A stretch of DNA of 64,000 nt, taken from Ruegeria arenilitoris (GTDB lineage Bacteria; Pseudomonadota; Alphaproteobacteria; Rhodobacterales; Rhodobacteraceae). Position numbers and translations under genes: made by a program. Location: assembly GCF_042675705.1 (NCBI RefSeq), contig NZ_JBHTJJ010000006.1. One strand, given 5' to 3'. The notes beneath the pieces were generated by a model that worked only from the letters and a program-made list of their open reading frames with translations, searched no databases and was not told where the DNA came from. The first letter of the stretch is position 1. Every line of letters begins with the position of its first letter. Below, one piece after another: positions 25,449-34,587 of this stretch.

Positions 25449-26957
25449 ATGCTCTGGTCATTGTTGAAGATCCTGGTTTTTGTCGCGATCGTCGGCCTTC
25501 TGGCCATGGGGGCAGGCGTTCTGATGGAAACCAGCGGTGGCATCCAGATCACCGCGATGGGAACCGAGGTCACGCTCAGCCCGCTGCAGTCGGTGATTGC
25601 GCTGGGCCTGCTGGTTCTGGCGGTTTGGCTGTTTTTCAAGCTGCTCAACCTGCTGATTGCGACCCTGAAATTCCTCAACGGTGATGAGACTGCCCTTTCG
25701 CGCTATTTCGACCGCAGCCGCGAGAAACGGGGCTATCAGGCCCTGGCTGACGGGTTGATGGCGCTGGCCTCGGGCGAGGGGCGGACGGCCATGACGATGG
25801 CGCACAAGGCAGAACGGCTGCTGAACAAGCCGGAACTGACGAACCTTCTGGTGGCCCAGGCAGCGGAAATGGTCGGTGACACCAAGAAGGCCTCGGAAAC
25901 CTACAAGAAACTGGTGACGGATCAGGCCACACGTTTCGTCGGCGTGCGCGGAATCATGAAACAGAAGTTGGCCGAGGGCGACGATGAAACCGCGCGCAAA
26001 CTCGCCGAAAAGGCACTGGCGCTGAAGCCGCGGCATCAGGAAACGCAAGATGTGCTCCTGAAACTGCAGACCAAGGCACAGGACTGGGCCGGCGCACGGT
26101 CGACCCTGACCGCCAAGTTGAAGTCCGGCGCGCTGCCGCGTGATGTGTTCAAGCGACGCGACGCAGTTCTGGCCCTGTCCGAGGCCAAAGGAATTCTGGA
26201 TGAAACCGCCAGTGTCGAACAGCAGGAGCGCGCGATCGAGGCGAACCGCCTCTCACCCGACCTGGTGCCGGCGGCCGCCATGGCCGCACGGGCCTACATC
26301 GCCAAGGGCAAGCCGCGCGCTGCGACAAAGATTCTCAAAAAGGCATGGGAGGCGCAGCCGCATCCGGATCTGGCCCATGCCTTTGCCGAGATCGTGCCCG
26401 ACGAAACCGCCGAGGAACGGGTCAAGCGTTTTACGGCATTGACGCGCATCCATCCCGAACATCTGGAAACCCGCCTGATCCTGGCCGAGCTGAACATCGT
26501 CGCCGAAGACTTTCCCGAGGCCCGCCGGGCGCTTGGAGATGTGGTCGAGAAAGGTGCCGATGCCCGAGCCTATACCCTGATGGCTGCCATCGAGCGCGGC
26601 GAAGGGGCCTCGGACGCGGTGGTTCAGGGCTGGCTGGCCAAAGCGTTGAATGCGCCGCGCGGGCCGCAATGGGTCTGCGACAACTGCCATGACATCCAGG
26701 CTGAATGGGCGCCGGTCTGCCCCAACTGTCACAGCTTTGACACGCTCAGCTGGCAGACCCCCAAAACCCCCGAGATCGCCACGGCGACGGGTGTTCACAT
26801 GCTGCCTCTGATCGTAGGGACTCTGGAAGACCGGTCGGATATGGCCGAGGACGCCGAGATCGAGGATATCCCCGAGCCTGAGATTGTCGACGCCAGCATG
26901 GCAGATCAGGTACCCGAAGAGCCTGAGACCGAAGATGCCGGACCAAAACCCGCCTAG
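25449..26957 (+). CDS. hemY: HemY-like TPR membrane protein
   Basis: A 502-residue protein with the HemY N-terminal region: two membrane helices (MLWSLLKILVFVAIVGLLAM and LQSVIALGLLVLAVWLFFKL) followed by TPR-like helical repeats (e.g. KAERLLNKPELTNLLVAQAA). Downstream it has a cysteine pair module, WVCDNCHDIQAEWAPVCPNC, probably a zinc ribbon, and an acidic tail. The family is associated with late tetrapyrrole enzymes and membrane scaffolding; the exact role is unknown. Its TAG stop shares the palindrome CTAG (26954-26957) with the stop of the opposing gene. Confidence 0.85.
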   Translation: MLWSLLKILVFVAIVGLLAMGAGVLMETSGGIQITAMGTEVTLSPLQSVIALGLLVLAVWLFFKLLNLLIATLKFLNGDETALSRYFDRSREKRGYQALADGLMALASGEGRTAMTMAHKAERLLNKPELTNLLVAQAAEMVGDTKKASETYKKLVTDQATRFVGVRGIMKQKLAEGDDETARKLAEKALALKPRHQETQDVLLKLQTKAQDWAGARSTLTAKLKSGALPRDVFKRRDAVLALSEAKGILDETASVEQQERAIEANRLSPDLVPAAAMAARAYIAKGKPRAATKILKKAWEAQPHPDLAHAFAEIVPDETAEERVKRFTALTRIHPEHLETRLILAELNIVAEDFPEARRALGDVVEKGADARAYTLMAAIERGEGASDAVVQGWLAKALNAPRGPQWVCDNCHDIQAEWAPVCPNCHSFDTLSWQTPKTPEIATATGVHMLPLIVGTLEDRSDMAEDAEIEDIPEPEIVDASMADQVPEEPETEDAGPKPA

Positions 26958-27994
26958 CGGGCGGTTTCGACGTCGAACGCGTCGTTCCACAGTTTGAACA
27001 ACTCTGCCCTGCGGTTTGGGTCGCTGGCCACCAGAAGGGCCGGCGACAAAGGGATGAACCGTCGTGCGCTGGGCGTCAGTCCGGTCTCGGCCGAGTCCAT
27101 TCGGGACACAAGCCCCGAGGTTGCGAGCAAGTCCTGCGCCCGGGCAGAGAGCAGGAAATCCAGCAAACGGGCTGCGGCGGCACTGTTGCCTGCATTCTTC
27201 GGGATCAGAAAGGCGCGGGACAGGACGAGGGTGTAGTCCTCGGGCAGGATCACCCCAACCGCGGGGTCCTGGGCATTCGCGACATAAGAGCCAAGCACGT
27301 TGTAGGCGATCAGGAACCGGCCCTCGGCAACGTCGCGAATGATCTCGGCGGAACAGCAGGTGGCGATGGCATCGATGCGCGCGAAACCTTCGATCAGTGA
27401 CCCGAAGGTGGTCGCCTCGAGACTGTCTCCATAGGCAAACAGATACCCCAGCCCCGAGGCCGCGATGTCGTAGGTCGCCACGCGGCCGCGCAGCAGGTCG
27501 GGGCGGGTGCGCATCGCGTCCAGCAGGGCAAAGCGGCTGCGCGGCACCTCCAGATCGTCCAGACGATCCTTGTTGTAGACGATGACGGCGGGTTCGGTGG
27601 TGATTCCCCACAGCTCGTCCCGCCAGCGCCGGGCTGGGGGCAGGGCCTGCGTCAGGGCCGAGCTGTAGCGGTGGGCGCAGGCGGCATTCACCAACCAAAC
27701 CATCTGCTGGACCGCCGAGGAGAACACCGCATCGGCCGGGCTGTCGCCGGTCTTGCAGGCCGTCTTGCTGTGCTGGAACAGCGCGTTCGAGCCCCATTGT
27801 TCATAGGTGATGGTCAGGTCGGGGTTTTGCGCCGCGAACTGCTCCATCACCGGCCGAATGATTCCGATATCCGTCGTTGAGCGCACCAGCAGGGGGTCGG
27901 GCCCGGTGCCGAATTCGGTCACCGCCTCCTGCGCAGCACTGCGGGAAGCGGGCATCAGCAGAAACAGGGTCAGCGAGATCAGAAACCGTATCAT
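26954..27994 (-). CDS. Periplasmic substrate-binding protein coupled to TctDE
   Basis: A 346-residue exported binding protein of the ABC type-2 (iron/spermidine-like) group. Signal peptide MIRFLISLTLFLLMPASRS then AAQ; the mature start reads LLVRSTTDIGIIRPVMEQFA. ITTEPAVIVYNKDRL is typical of the fold. The start overlaps the tctE stop as ATGA, so it is made with the sensor kinase. The likely role is as periplasmic ligand sensor or helper for TctE rather than a transporter part, since no permease or ATPase is nearby. Confidence 0.75.
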   Translation of the reverse strand: MIRFLISLTLFLLMPASRSAAQEAVTEFGTGPDPLLVRSTTDIGIIRPVMEQFAAQNPDLTITYEQWGSNALFQHSKTACKTGDSPADAVFSSAVQQMVWLVNAACAHRYSSALTQALPPARRWRDELWGITTEPAVIVYNKDRLDDLEVPRSRFALLDAMRTRPDLLRGRVATYDIAASGLGYLFAYGDSLEATTFGSLIEGFARIDAIATCCSAEIIRDVAEGRFLIAYNVLGSYVANAQDPAVGVILPEDYTLVLSRAFLIPKNAGNSAAAARLLDFLLSARAQDLLATSGLVSRMDSAETGLTPSARRFIPLSPALLVASDPNRRAELFKLWNDAFDVETAR

Positions 27995-29388
27995 GCGCCT
28001 GTTCCTTCGGTGGCGGCCGGAAAGTTCAGCGATACGCGAAACCCGTCATCTGTGCGGGTCATCTCGACGGTGCCGTCAAAGGCCTCGGCGGTGGATTTGA
28101 CGATCGACAGGCCCAGCCCGCTGCTGTCCTCGCCCGACCCTGCGTTGCGGTTGAACCGGTCGCCCAGCCGGGCAGAGACCGACGTTTCCGGCCCCGGGCC
28201 GCTGTCGCGCACCCACAGAACGGCGCGGCCACCGTCCAGGCTGGCGCCGATGCTGATCGGGGCCTTGCCGTGGCGCAGCGCGTTGCCCAGCAGGTTCTTG
28301 GTGGCCTCGCCCAGCGAAAACGCATCGCCCTGCACCCAGACCGGGTTTTCACCGATTTTCAGATGCACCTCGACGCCGGGGGCGATCACCTCGTGGTCGC
28401 TCTGCTCCAGCGCCTCGAGCGCCACTTCGCGCAGATCGACCGGGAGGCGCGGGGCGCTGTCGATGCGGTGGATGACCATCGCGCGCGACAAAAGCTGATC
28501 CAGAAGTTTCCCGAGCGACCGCGTACGGTTCAGCAGCCGGTCCAGCGCGCGGCGCCCGGCGGGGCTTTCGGGGTCCGCCTGCGCGATTTCGGCCTGCACC
28601 CGGATGGCCGCGACAGGGGTGCGCAACTGATGCGCGGTGTCGGCGATCAGGTTGCGCATCGACAGAACCTGCCTGTCCAGCCGCCCCATGAATCGGTTCA
28701 TCGCCGCGATCATGACCTGCAATTCGCGCGGCAGACCGTCGCTGGCCACGGGCGTCAGGTCATAGGGGTCACGGCGGATCAGGTCATCCGACATCGCCTC
28801 GAGCGGGCGCAACGCCGAACGGGTGACGAACCACGACATGATCAGTAGCAACGCGCCGGCAACCGCCATCGGCAGCAGGGCATCCAGCATCAGCCCGGCG
28901 GTCATCGCGCGCCGTGCCAACAAGGTCTGGCCGACCACGATTTCGACTTCGCCGGAAAAGTCGCGCTCGGCGAACAGGCGGGGCACACGGACGAACCGGG
29001 CTGGTTCCCCGTTCAGGTCTGCCGCGAAATACTGGGCCGACTGGCTGAAGGGCTGCGGGGGCGCGATCACAGTGTCCGGGTCCAGCCCGGTGATAAAGCG
29101 CCCGTCGGGCCCGCGCACCGCGTAATAGATCCGGTCATCCGGGGCCTGGGCCAGCAGCTCAAACGCCGAAACCGGAAGGTCGACGATAGGCTGGCCGTCC
29201 TGGATGCGCACGGATTCGGCAATGTCGCTGGCGGCGCCCAGCAGCAGCCGGTCATAGGCCTGACGGGCCGCCAGCCGCCCGTTGGCCCAGATCGACAGGC
29301 CGACCAGCACGCCGCCCAGAACAAGGATCAGCATCACCGCGCTCAGCACCCGGGAGGTCAGGCTGTGGGGCAGGGTTGGCTTAACCAT
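27991..29388 (-). CDS. tctE: TctE-type sensor histidine kinase
   Basis: Membrane histidine kinase (465 residues) of the TctE class. There is an N-terminal helix near residues 13-32, a periplasmic domain, a second helix around MLDALLPMAVAGALLLIMSW, and then HAMP. The H-box is LIADTAHQLRTPVAAIRVQ and the ATPase has NLLGNALRHG and GLGLSIVKS. Expected to sense tricarboxylates, perhaps with the binding protein encoded downstream. It overlaps tctD by 8 bases. Confidence 0.9.
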   Translation of the reverse strand: MVKPTLPHSLTSRVLSAVMLILVLGGVLVGLSIWANGRLAARQAYDRLLLGAASDIAESVRIQDGQPIVDLPVSAFELLAQAPDDRIYYAVRGPDGRFITGLDPDTVIAPPQPFSQSAQYFAADLNGEPARFVRVPRLFAERDFSGEVEIVVGQTLLARRAMTAGLMLDALLPMAVAGALLLIMSWFVTRSALRPLEAMSDDLIRRDPYDLTPVASDGLPRELQVMIAAMNRFMGRLDRQVLSMRNLIADTAHQLRTPVAAIRVQAEIAQADPESPAGRRALDRLLNRTRSLGKLLDQLLSRAMVIHRIDSAPRLPVDLREVALEALEQSDHEVIAPGVEVHLKIGENPVWVQGDAFSLGEATKNLLGNALRHGKAPISIGASLDGGRAVLWVRDSGPGPETSVSARLGDRFNRNAGSGEDSSGLGLSIVKSTAEAFDGTVEMTRTDDGFRVSLNFPAATEGTGA

Positions 29389-30052
29389 GCAGGCCGATCC
29401 GGTATCCGACCCCGCGCTGGGTGGTGATGGCCACGCCGCTGCCCGAGAATTTCTTGCGCAGTCGGGCGATATACAGCTCGATCGCGTTCACGCCTACATC
29501 GGCATCCTCGAACCCGTAAAGCGAGTCGTACAGCCGCGCCTTGGACAGGAACTGCCCCTCGTGCCGGATCAGGGCGTCCAGCACGGCGGCCTCGCGCGCG
29601 GTCAGGTTCAGGCGTTTGCCGCCCAGCGTGGCGCTGCGGTCCTTGGGGGCATAGACCAGCGGGCCCAGTGTGATCTGCTCGCTCTTGCGGTCGGCATCTC
29701 GGCGCACCAGCGCCCGCAACCGCGCCTCCAGTTCGCGCTGGTCGAAGGGTTTGCCCAGGTAATCGTCGGCCCCTTTGTCCAGCGCGGCGACCCGGTCCTC
29801 GACCGCAGTCAGTGCGGTCAGCATCAAGACTGGAATGCGGTCACCCCCGCCACGGATTTCGTCCAGAAAGCCCAGGCCTGACCCGTCGGGCAGGTTGATG
29901 TCCAGCAGGATCGCGTCATAGCCCTGGACCGCGCGGAAATCGCGCGCGGCCTCGACCGAGGTCGCCAGATCGCACACCACACCGGACCGGCCCAGATGGG
30001 CCACGACGCCCTCGGCCAGATCCTCGGCATCTTCGATCATCAATACACGCAT
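29381..30052 (-). CDS. tctD: TctD-type response regulator (OmpR family)
   Basis: A 223-residue response regulator with receiver motifs MIEDAEDLA, phospho-acceptor Asp in AILLDINLPDGSG and switch Lys in DDYLGKPFD. A winged-helix OmpR-type output domain follows (ELYIARLRKKFSGSG...TQRGVGYRI). I start at the Met at 30052 (MRVLMIEDAED), nine codons inside the open frame. Divergent from tctCBA, whose promoter region holds tandem TGACAG sites that this regulator may bind. Confidence 0.92.
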   Translation of the reverse strand: MRVLMIEDAEDLAEGVVAHLGRSGVVCDLATSVEAARDFRAVQGYDAILLDINLPDGSGLGFLDEIRGGGDRIPVLMLTALTAVEDRVAALDKGADDYLGKPFDQRELEARLRALVRRDADRKSEQITLGPLVYAPKDRSATLGGKRLNLTAREAAVLDALIRHEGQFLSKARLYDSLYGFEDADVGVNAIELYIARLRKKFSGSGVAITTQRGVGYRIGLHG

Positions 30053-30078
30053 TATCCCCCCGAACGCCCGTCGCAACA

Positions 30079-30095
30079 TGACAGGTTCGTGACAG
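30079..30095 (+). promoter_or_regulatory. Tandem TGACAG sites, candidate TctD operator
   Basis: TGACAG at 30079-30084 and again at 30090-30095, an 11-base period typical of OmpR-family regulator dimers bound head-to-tail. The pair lies in the 157-base divergent region between tctD and tctC. Confidence 0.5.
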
Positions 30096-30209
30096 CATTA
30101 TTCGTTAAAGAAAAACAACCTGCAAGGAAGGGCTGCGCGCCCGGCTCCCTGCAGGGACCGGTTTCGTCTGCGTAACAGCAGGCCAAGAAGACCCTAGGAG
30201 GAGAACCAA

Positions 30210-31178
30210 ATGAAACTGTTTGGAACCGGCGGCGTCGTAGCCGCTGCCGTATTCGCCCTGACCGGCTTTGCCGCCAGCGCTCAGGAATGCATTGCACCGG
30301 CCAACCCCGGTGGTGGTTGGGACTTTACCTGCCGTCAGGTGGGCAAGTCGCTGCAGGATCTGGGCCTGATCGACCAGACCATGCAGGTCGTGAACCTGGC
30401 CGGTGGCGGCGGTGGCGTGGCCTTTGCCGAGGTGGTGAACAAGCGCAATGACGACAACAACCTGATTGTCGCCGCAAGTGCCGCAACTGCAACCCGTCTG
30501 GCCCAGGGCGCCTATCCGGGCAACACTATGGATCAGGTCCGCTGGCTGGCCGCGATCGGCGCCGACTATGGAGTGATCGCCGTGGCTGCCGACAGCCCGG
30601 TCAACACCCTGCCCGAGCTGCTGGACCAGATCAAAGCCGACCCGGCTTCGGTCTCGGTTGCCGGCGGTTCGGCCGTGGGCGGCTGGGACCACCTGAAGGT
30701 GCTGATCGCGGCCAACGCCTATGGCATCGACGATGTCCGCGCGGTCAAGTACATCGCCTTTGACGGCGGCGGCGAGGCGGTGACCCAGCTGCTGGCCGGC
30801 TCGGTCCAGGCCTTCACCGGTGACATTTCCGAAGCCAAGGGTTTCGTGGATTCCGGCGACATCAAGGTGATCGCGGTTCTGGCGCCCGAGCGTCTGCCCG
30901 GCGAATTCGCTGACTTCCCGACCGCCAAGGAACAGGGTGTGGACGCCATCGGCGCCAACTGGCGCGGCTTCTATGCCCCAGGCGGCATGTCGGACGAGGC
31001 CTACAACGACTGGGTCGCAAAAATCGGTGACCTGTATGCGTCGGACGAGTGGAAAGAAGTGATGGCCGCCAACGGTCTGGCTCCGCTGGACCTGCAGGGC
31101 GAGGACTTCCAGAACTTCGTTGCCGAGTCCGTCGGTCAGATCCAGACCATCTCGAAAGAGATCGGGATCATCAAGTAA
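30210..31178 (+). CDS. tctC: TctC, tricarboxylate-binding protein of a tripartite transporter
   Basis: Periplasmic solute-binding protein (322 residues) of the tripartite tricarboxylate transporter family. A signal peptide ends near GFAASAQE. The family motif PANPGGGWDFTCRQVGKSLQ follows, and VVNLAGGGGGVAFAEV forms part of the ligand site. An AGGAGGAG ribosome site precedes the ATG. First gene of tctCBA. The ligand may be citrate or another carboxylate; sequence alone does not settle it. Confidence 0.93.
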   Translation: MKLFGTGGVVAAAVFALTGFAASAQECIAPANPGGGWDFTCRQVGKSLQDLGLIDQTMQVVNLAGGGGGVAFAEVVNKRNDDNNLIVAASAATATRLAQGAYPGNTMDQVRWLAAIGADYGVIAVAADSPVNTLPELLDQIKADPASVSVAGGSAVGGWDHLKVLIAANAYGIDDVRAVKYIAFDGGGEAVTQLLAGSVQAFTGDISEAKGFVDSGDIKVIAVLAPERLPGEFADFPTAKEQGVDAIGANWRGFYAPGGMSDEAYNDWVAKIGDLYASDEWKEVMAANGLAPLDLQGEDFQNFVAESVGQIQTISKEIGIIK

Positions 31179-31256
31179 CCGCACCACTCACGTGCAGGCG
31201 GGTGCCGCGACAGCGTGGCGCCCGCACTTTTTCTACCCGAACAACAGGAGACACCG

Positions 31257-31688
31257 ATGAGTGACCGCATCTTCGGGGTTGTCGGACTTCTTCTTGCCAT
31301 TGGTTTCGCGATATCCGCGCTGGCGATCGAAGAAAGCTTTCTGTCCGATGCCGTTGGGCCCAAGGCCTTTCCTTTGATTATCGCCGCAATTCTGGGCGTG
31401 TCCAGCGCGGTGATCGCCCTGCGCCCGGACGCCGAGCCGGAATGGCCGGCCCTTGGCCGTCTGGTCGAGATCGCCGCCGCGGTGGTGGTCATGATCCTGT
31501 ATGCCGAATTGCTGCCCGAGCTGGGCTTCGTCATCGCAACGGCCTTTGCCGCGGCCTACCTGGCCTGGCGATTGGGGTCCGGCCCGATCGAAAGCGTTCT
31601 GGTCGGCGTGGGCACCTCGATTGGCATCTACGTCATTTTCCACCTGGTTCTGGGCCTGTCGCTGGCCAAAGGGCCGCTGGGTTTCTAG
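31257..31688 (+). CDS. tctB: TctB, small membrane subunit of the tripartite transporter
   Basis: A 143-residue inner-membrane protein with four hydrophobic segments, as in TctB. It starts MSDRIFGVVGLLLAIGFAI after an AGGAGA site; the open frame upstream is short and lacks one. It lies 78 bases after tctC and 9 bases before tctA, in the standard order. Confidence 0.9.
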   Translation: MSDRIFGVVGLLLAIGFAISALAIEESFLSDAVGPKAFPLIIAAILGVSSAVIALRPDAEPEWPALGRLVEIAAAVVVMILYAELLPELGFVIATAFAAAYLAWRLGSGPIESVLVGVGTSIGIYVIFHLVLGLSLAKGPLGF

Positions 31689-31697
31689 GGGGCGATC

Positions 31698-33236
31698 ATG
31701 GAAACTTTTGCATCCTTGGCCGATGGGTTCGCCATCGCGCTGACTTGGCAGAACCTGATGCTGGCCCTGTTGGGCTGCTTTCTGGGCACGGTCATGGGCG
31801 CGCTGCCGGGCTTGGGCCCGTCGAACGGCGTGGCCATCCTGATCCCGCTGGCCTTCACGCTGGGGCTGGGCGCGACGCCGTCGCTGATCCTGCTGACCAG
31901 TGTCTATTACGGGGCGATGTACGGGGGGCGGATCTCGTCGATCCTGCTGAACATCCCCGGCGACGAGCCTGCGATGATGACCTGTCTGGATGGGCATCCC
32001 ATGGCCAAGAAAGGTCTGGCGGGTGAGGCTCTTTCGCTGTCGGGTATCGCCTCGTTCGTCGGCGCGTTCCTGGCGACCTGGGGCCTGATTCTGCTGGCGC
32101 CTCAGCTGGTCAAAGTGGCGTTGCTGTTCGGTCCGGCCGAATATTTTGCCCTTTTCGCGCTAGCGTTCATGACGCTGGGCGGTGTGTCGTCGACCAACCA
32201 GGCCAAATCGGCCTTTGCCGCCGCGCTGGGGCTTGGGCTGGCGACCATCGGCGTTGATACCCAAACGGGCGTGCCGCGCTTTACCTATGGCGAGGTGCAT
32301 CTGTACGACGGGATCGATTTCCTGGTGGCCATCGTCGGCCTGTTCGCCTTGTCCGAGGTGTTCATTTTCCTCGAACACCGGCATGGCGGGTCTGACGCCG
32401 AGGGCAGCAAGCTGAAAATCGGCAAGCTCTACCCTCCGATGTCGATGATCAAGAGCTGCACGCCGACGATGCTGCGCACCTCGTTCCTGGGCTTCATCGC
32501 CGGGGTGCTTCCCGGGGCCGGGGCATCACTGGGGTCGTTCATTTCGTACTCGATGGAAAAGCGGCTGGTGGACAAGAAAAACACCTTTGGCACCGGTGAT
32601 CCCCGCGGCGTGGCCGCGCCCGAGGCTGGCAACAACGCCGCCGCCGGAGGCGCATTGGTACCGATGCTGGCGCTGGGCGTTCCGGGGTCGGGTACCACGG
32701 CGGTGCTGCTGGCGGTGCTGCTGGCGCTGAACATCACGCCCGGGCCGCTGCTGTTCACCCAGAACCCGGATGTGGTTTGGGGCCTGATCGCGGCGCTGTT
32801 CATCGCCAACTTCATGCTGCTGGCCATGAACATCCCGATGGTGGGCCTGTTCACCCGCGTGCTGATGATCCCGTCGCGCATCCTGATGCCGATCGTGGCC
32901 ATGGTCAGCTTTGTCGGCATCTACGGCATTTCCGGGTCCAGCTTTGACCTGCTGGTGATGATCGGGTTCGGCGTGATGGGCTGGGTCCTGCGCAAGCTGG
33001 ACGTGCCACTGGTGCCGATCATTCTGGGTACTCTGCTGGGCAACGCGATGGAGAACAACCTGCGTCGCGCCGTGACCATCGACAATGGCAACTGGTGGAC
33101 CCTGATCGACAGCCCGCTGTCCATCGGGTTGTGGACAATCGCGATTATCGGCTTTGTCCTGCCCCTGATCGTGGGCGCCCGGGTCAAGGCCAAGATGCAC
33201 CAGCGTCGTGACGAAGAAGGCGCGATCAGCGATTGA
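31698..33236 (+). CDS. tctA: TctA, large membrane subunit of the tripartite transporter
   Basis: A 512-residue integral membrane protein with about 12 helices. Family motifs: MGALPGLGPSNGVAILIPL, YYGAMYGGRISSILLNIPG, and the second internal repeat FIAGVLPGAGASLGSF plus ALGVPGSGTTAVLL. Forms the transport path with TctB and receives substrate from TctC. A strong terminator follows. Confidence 0.95.
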   Translation: METFASLADGFAIALTWQNLMLALLGCFLGTVMGALPGLGPSNGVAILIPLAFTLGLGATPSLILLTSVYYGAMYGGRISSILLNIPGDEPAMMTCLDGHPMAKKGLAGEALSLSGIASFVGAFLATWGLILLAPQLVKVALLFGPAEYFALFALAFMTLGGVSSTNQAKSAFAAALGLGLATIGVDTQTGVPRFTYGEVHLYDGIDFLVAIVGLFALSEVFIFLEHRHGGSDAEGSKLKIGKLYPPMSMIKSCTPTMLRTSFLGFIAGVLPGAGASLGSFISYSMEKRLVDKKNTFGTGDPRGVAAPEAGNNAAAGGALVPMLALGVPGSGTTAVLLAVLLALNITPGPLLFTQNPDVVWGLIAALFIANFMLLAMNIPMVGLFTRVLMIPSRILMPIVAMVSFVGIYGISGSSFDLLVMIGFGVMGWVLRKLDVPLVPIILGTLLGNAMENNLRRAVTIDNGNWWTLIDSPLSIGLWTIAIIGFVLPLIVGARVKAKMHQRRDEEGAISD

Positions 33237-33245
33237 TCTGCCTGC

Positions 33246-33282
33246 CCGCCGCCCGCCGAAATGGTCGGGCGGCGGATCTTTT
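33246..33282 (+). terminator. Terminator after tctA
   Basis: Perfect 10-bp stem (33246-33255 with 33266-33275) followed by ATCTTTT, 10 bases after the tctA stop. Confidence 0.85.
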
Positions 33283-33365
33283 GCCGGCCCGTGACCCGCA
33301 GGGTCCGCCTGCCGATTGTCCCAGACACCTCGCTTTGCTAACGTCACTCTCGCGTCGGGGAGGGC

Positions 33366-34454
33366 GTGCAAACCGAAATGCTGGATTACTCGCATAACGC
33401 TTGGCTCGTCGCGGCCTCGTTGGCCGTCGCACTCATGGCCGGGTTCACGGGCCTGTATCTGACGCATGGCGCCTCAAAGCTGGATGACCAGAGGCGGAAG
33501 TTCGTTGTCGCCTTGGCCGCAGTCATTTTGGGCGGGGGCATCTGGTCGATGCATTTCGTGGCCATGCTGGGCCTGCAACTGCCGATCCTTTTTTATTATG
33601 ACGCGTTGATCACCCTGATCTCGGCCCTGGTCGCCATTCTGATGGTCGGGCTGGCGTTGCTGCTGTTGCACTTCCGCGCGCGTAGCCCGGGCACGATTGT
33701 CGGCGCGGGTGTGATCGTGGGTCTTGGTATCGTGGTGATGCACTATATCGGCATGGCCGGGATGGAGCTGTGCCGCCCCGTCTACACCGCATCAGACGTT
33801 GCGATCGCGACCGTGGCTTCGGTGGTGCTGTCAGTGCTGGCGATCTGGGTTGCCTACGACAATCGCACCCAGCGCAATATCCTGCTGGGCACGGTGTGTT
33901 TTGGCCTGGCCGTGTTCACCATGCACTTCGTCGCCACGGGCCTGACCGATTTTACCGCCAGTGACAATGCAGGTGGCGCGGGCCCGGCTTTGAACAACCA
34001 GGTTCTTGCGATGGGCGTGACCGTTGCGGTGTTCCTGATTTGCGGGGCATTCCTGCTGACCGGGATCACCTTTATCGGGCCCGAGCCAGCGGCCGAAGCG
34101 CCGCAGCCGGAACCGGCTCTGCGCGCCGGCGTCCCGTTTGAGCGCGAGGGCCAGACCTTTTTCACCGAACCAGCGCGCATCGCCGCCATTCGGGCCGAGG
34201 GGCACTACACCGTTTTGTACATGGGCGCCGAGAAACTGTTCTGCCCATGGTCGATCACCGAGGCCGAAACCCGCCTGAAACCAGACGGCTTTTTGCGGGC
34301 CCACCGAAGTTACCTGGTGAACCCCAGACACGTTTCCCGGTTTGAGCGGCACAAGGACAACGGCACCTGTTATTTCGACCAGGTCGATGCGCTCAGCAAG
34401 GTGCCGGTCAGCCGATCCCGCCTGACGGACATCCGCGAGGCGCTGGGCCTCTGA
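33366..34454 (+). CDS. coxC: MHYT-LytTR membrane regulator, CoxC-like
   Basis: A 362-residue protein with seven N-terminal membrane helices. These carry repeated MHYT motifs (SMHFVAMLG, MHYIGMAGM, MHFVATG), thought to bind copper and sense CO, O2 or NO, followed by a C-terminal LytTR DNA-binding domain (FLRAHRSYLVNPRHVSRFE). This is the layout of CoxC and CoxH in carboxidotrophs, and the structural cox genes follow 133 bases later. It probably controls the CO dehydrogenase genes from the membrane. The GTG at 33366 and the ATG at 33378 are both possible starts; neither has an ideally spaced site. Confidence 0.85.
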   Translation: MQTEMLDYSHNAWLVAASLAVALMAGFTGLYLTHGASKLDDQRRKFVVALAAVILGGGIWSMHFVAMLGLQLPILFYYDALITLISALVAILMVGLALLLLHFRARSPGTIVGAGVIVGLGIVVMHYIGMAGMELCRPVYTASDVAIATVASVVLSVLAIWVAYDNRTQRNILLGTVCFGLAVFTMHFVATGLTDFTASDNAGGAGPALNNQVLAMGVTVAVFLICGAFLLTGITFIGPEPAAEAPQPEPALRAGVPFEREGQTFFTEPARIAAIRAEGHYTVLYMGAEKLFCPWSITEAETRLKPDGFLRAHRSYLVNPRHVSRFERHKDNGTCYFDQVDALSKVPVSRSRLTDIREALGL

Positions 34455-34587
34455 TCGCAACTCGTGCAGCCCATTCGCATTTCGTGAAAAAACCCGCGCC
34501 CCCCGTTCCTGCGCGATAGCCTGCGCACGCCCTCAGGACTTCGCTTATTCCCAAGGCCCCGACGTGAACGGGCCAAGGGAGGAAAAC

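Noticed and set aside
30105..31187. 360-codon antisense frame over tctC
   Set aside because: Shadow of a well-supported gene; no ribosome site or family motif.
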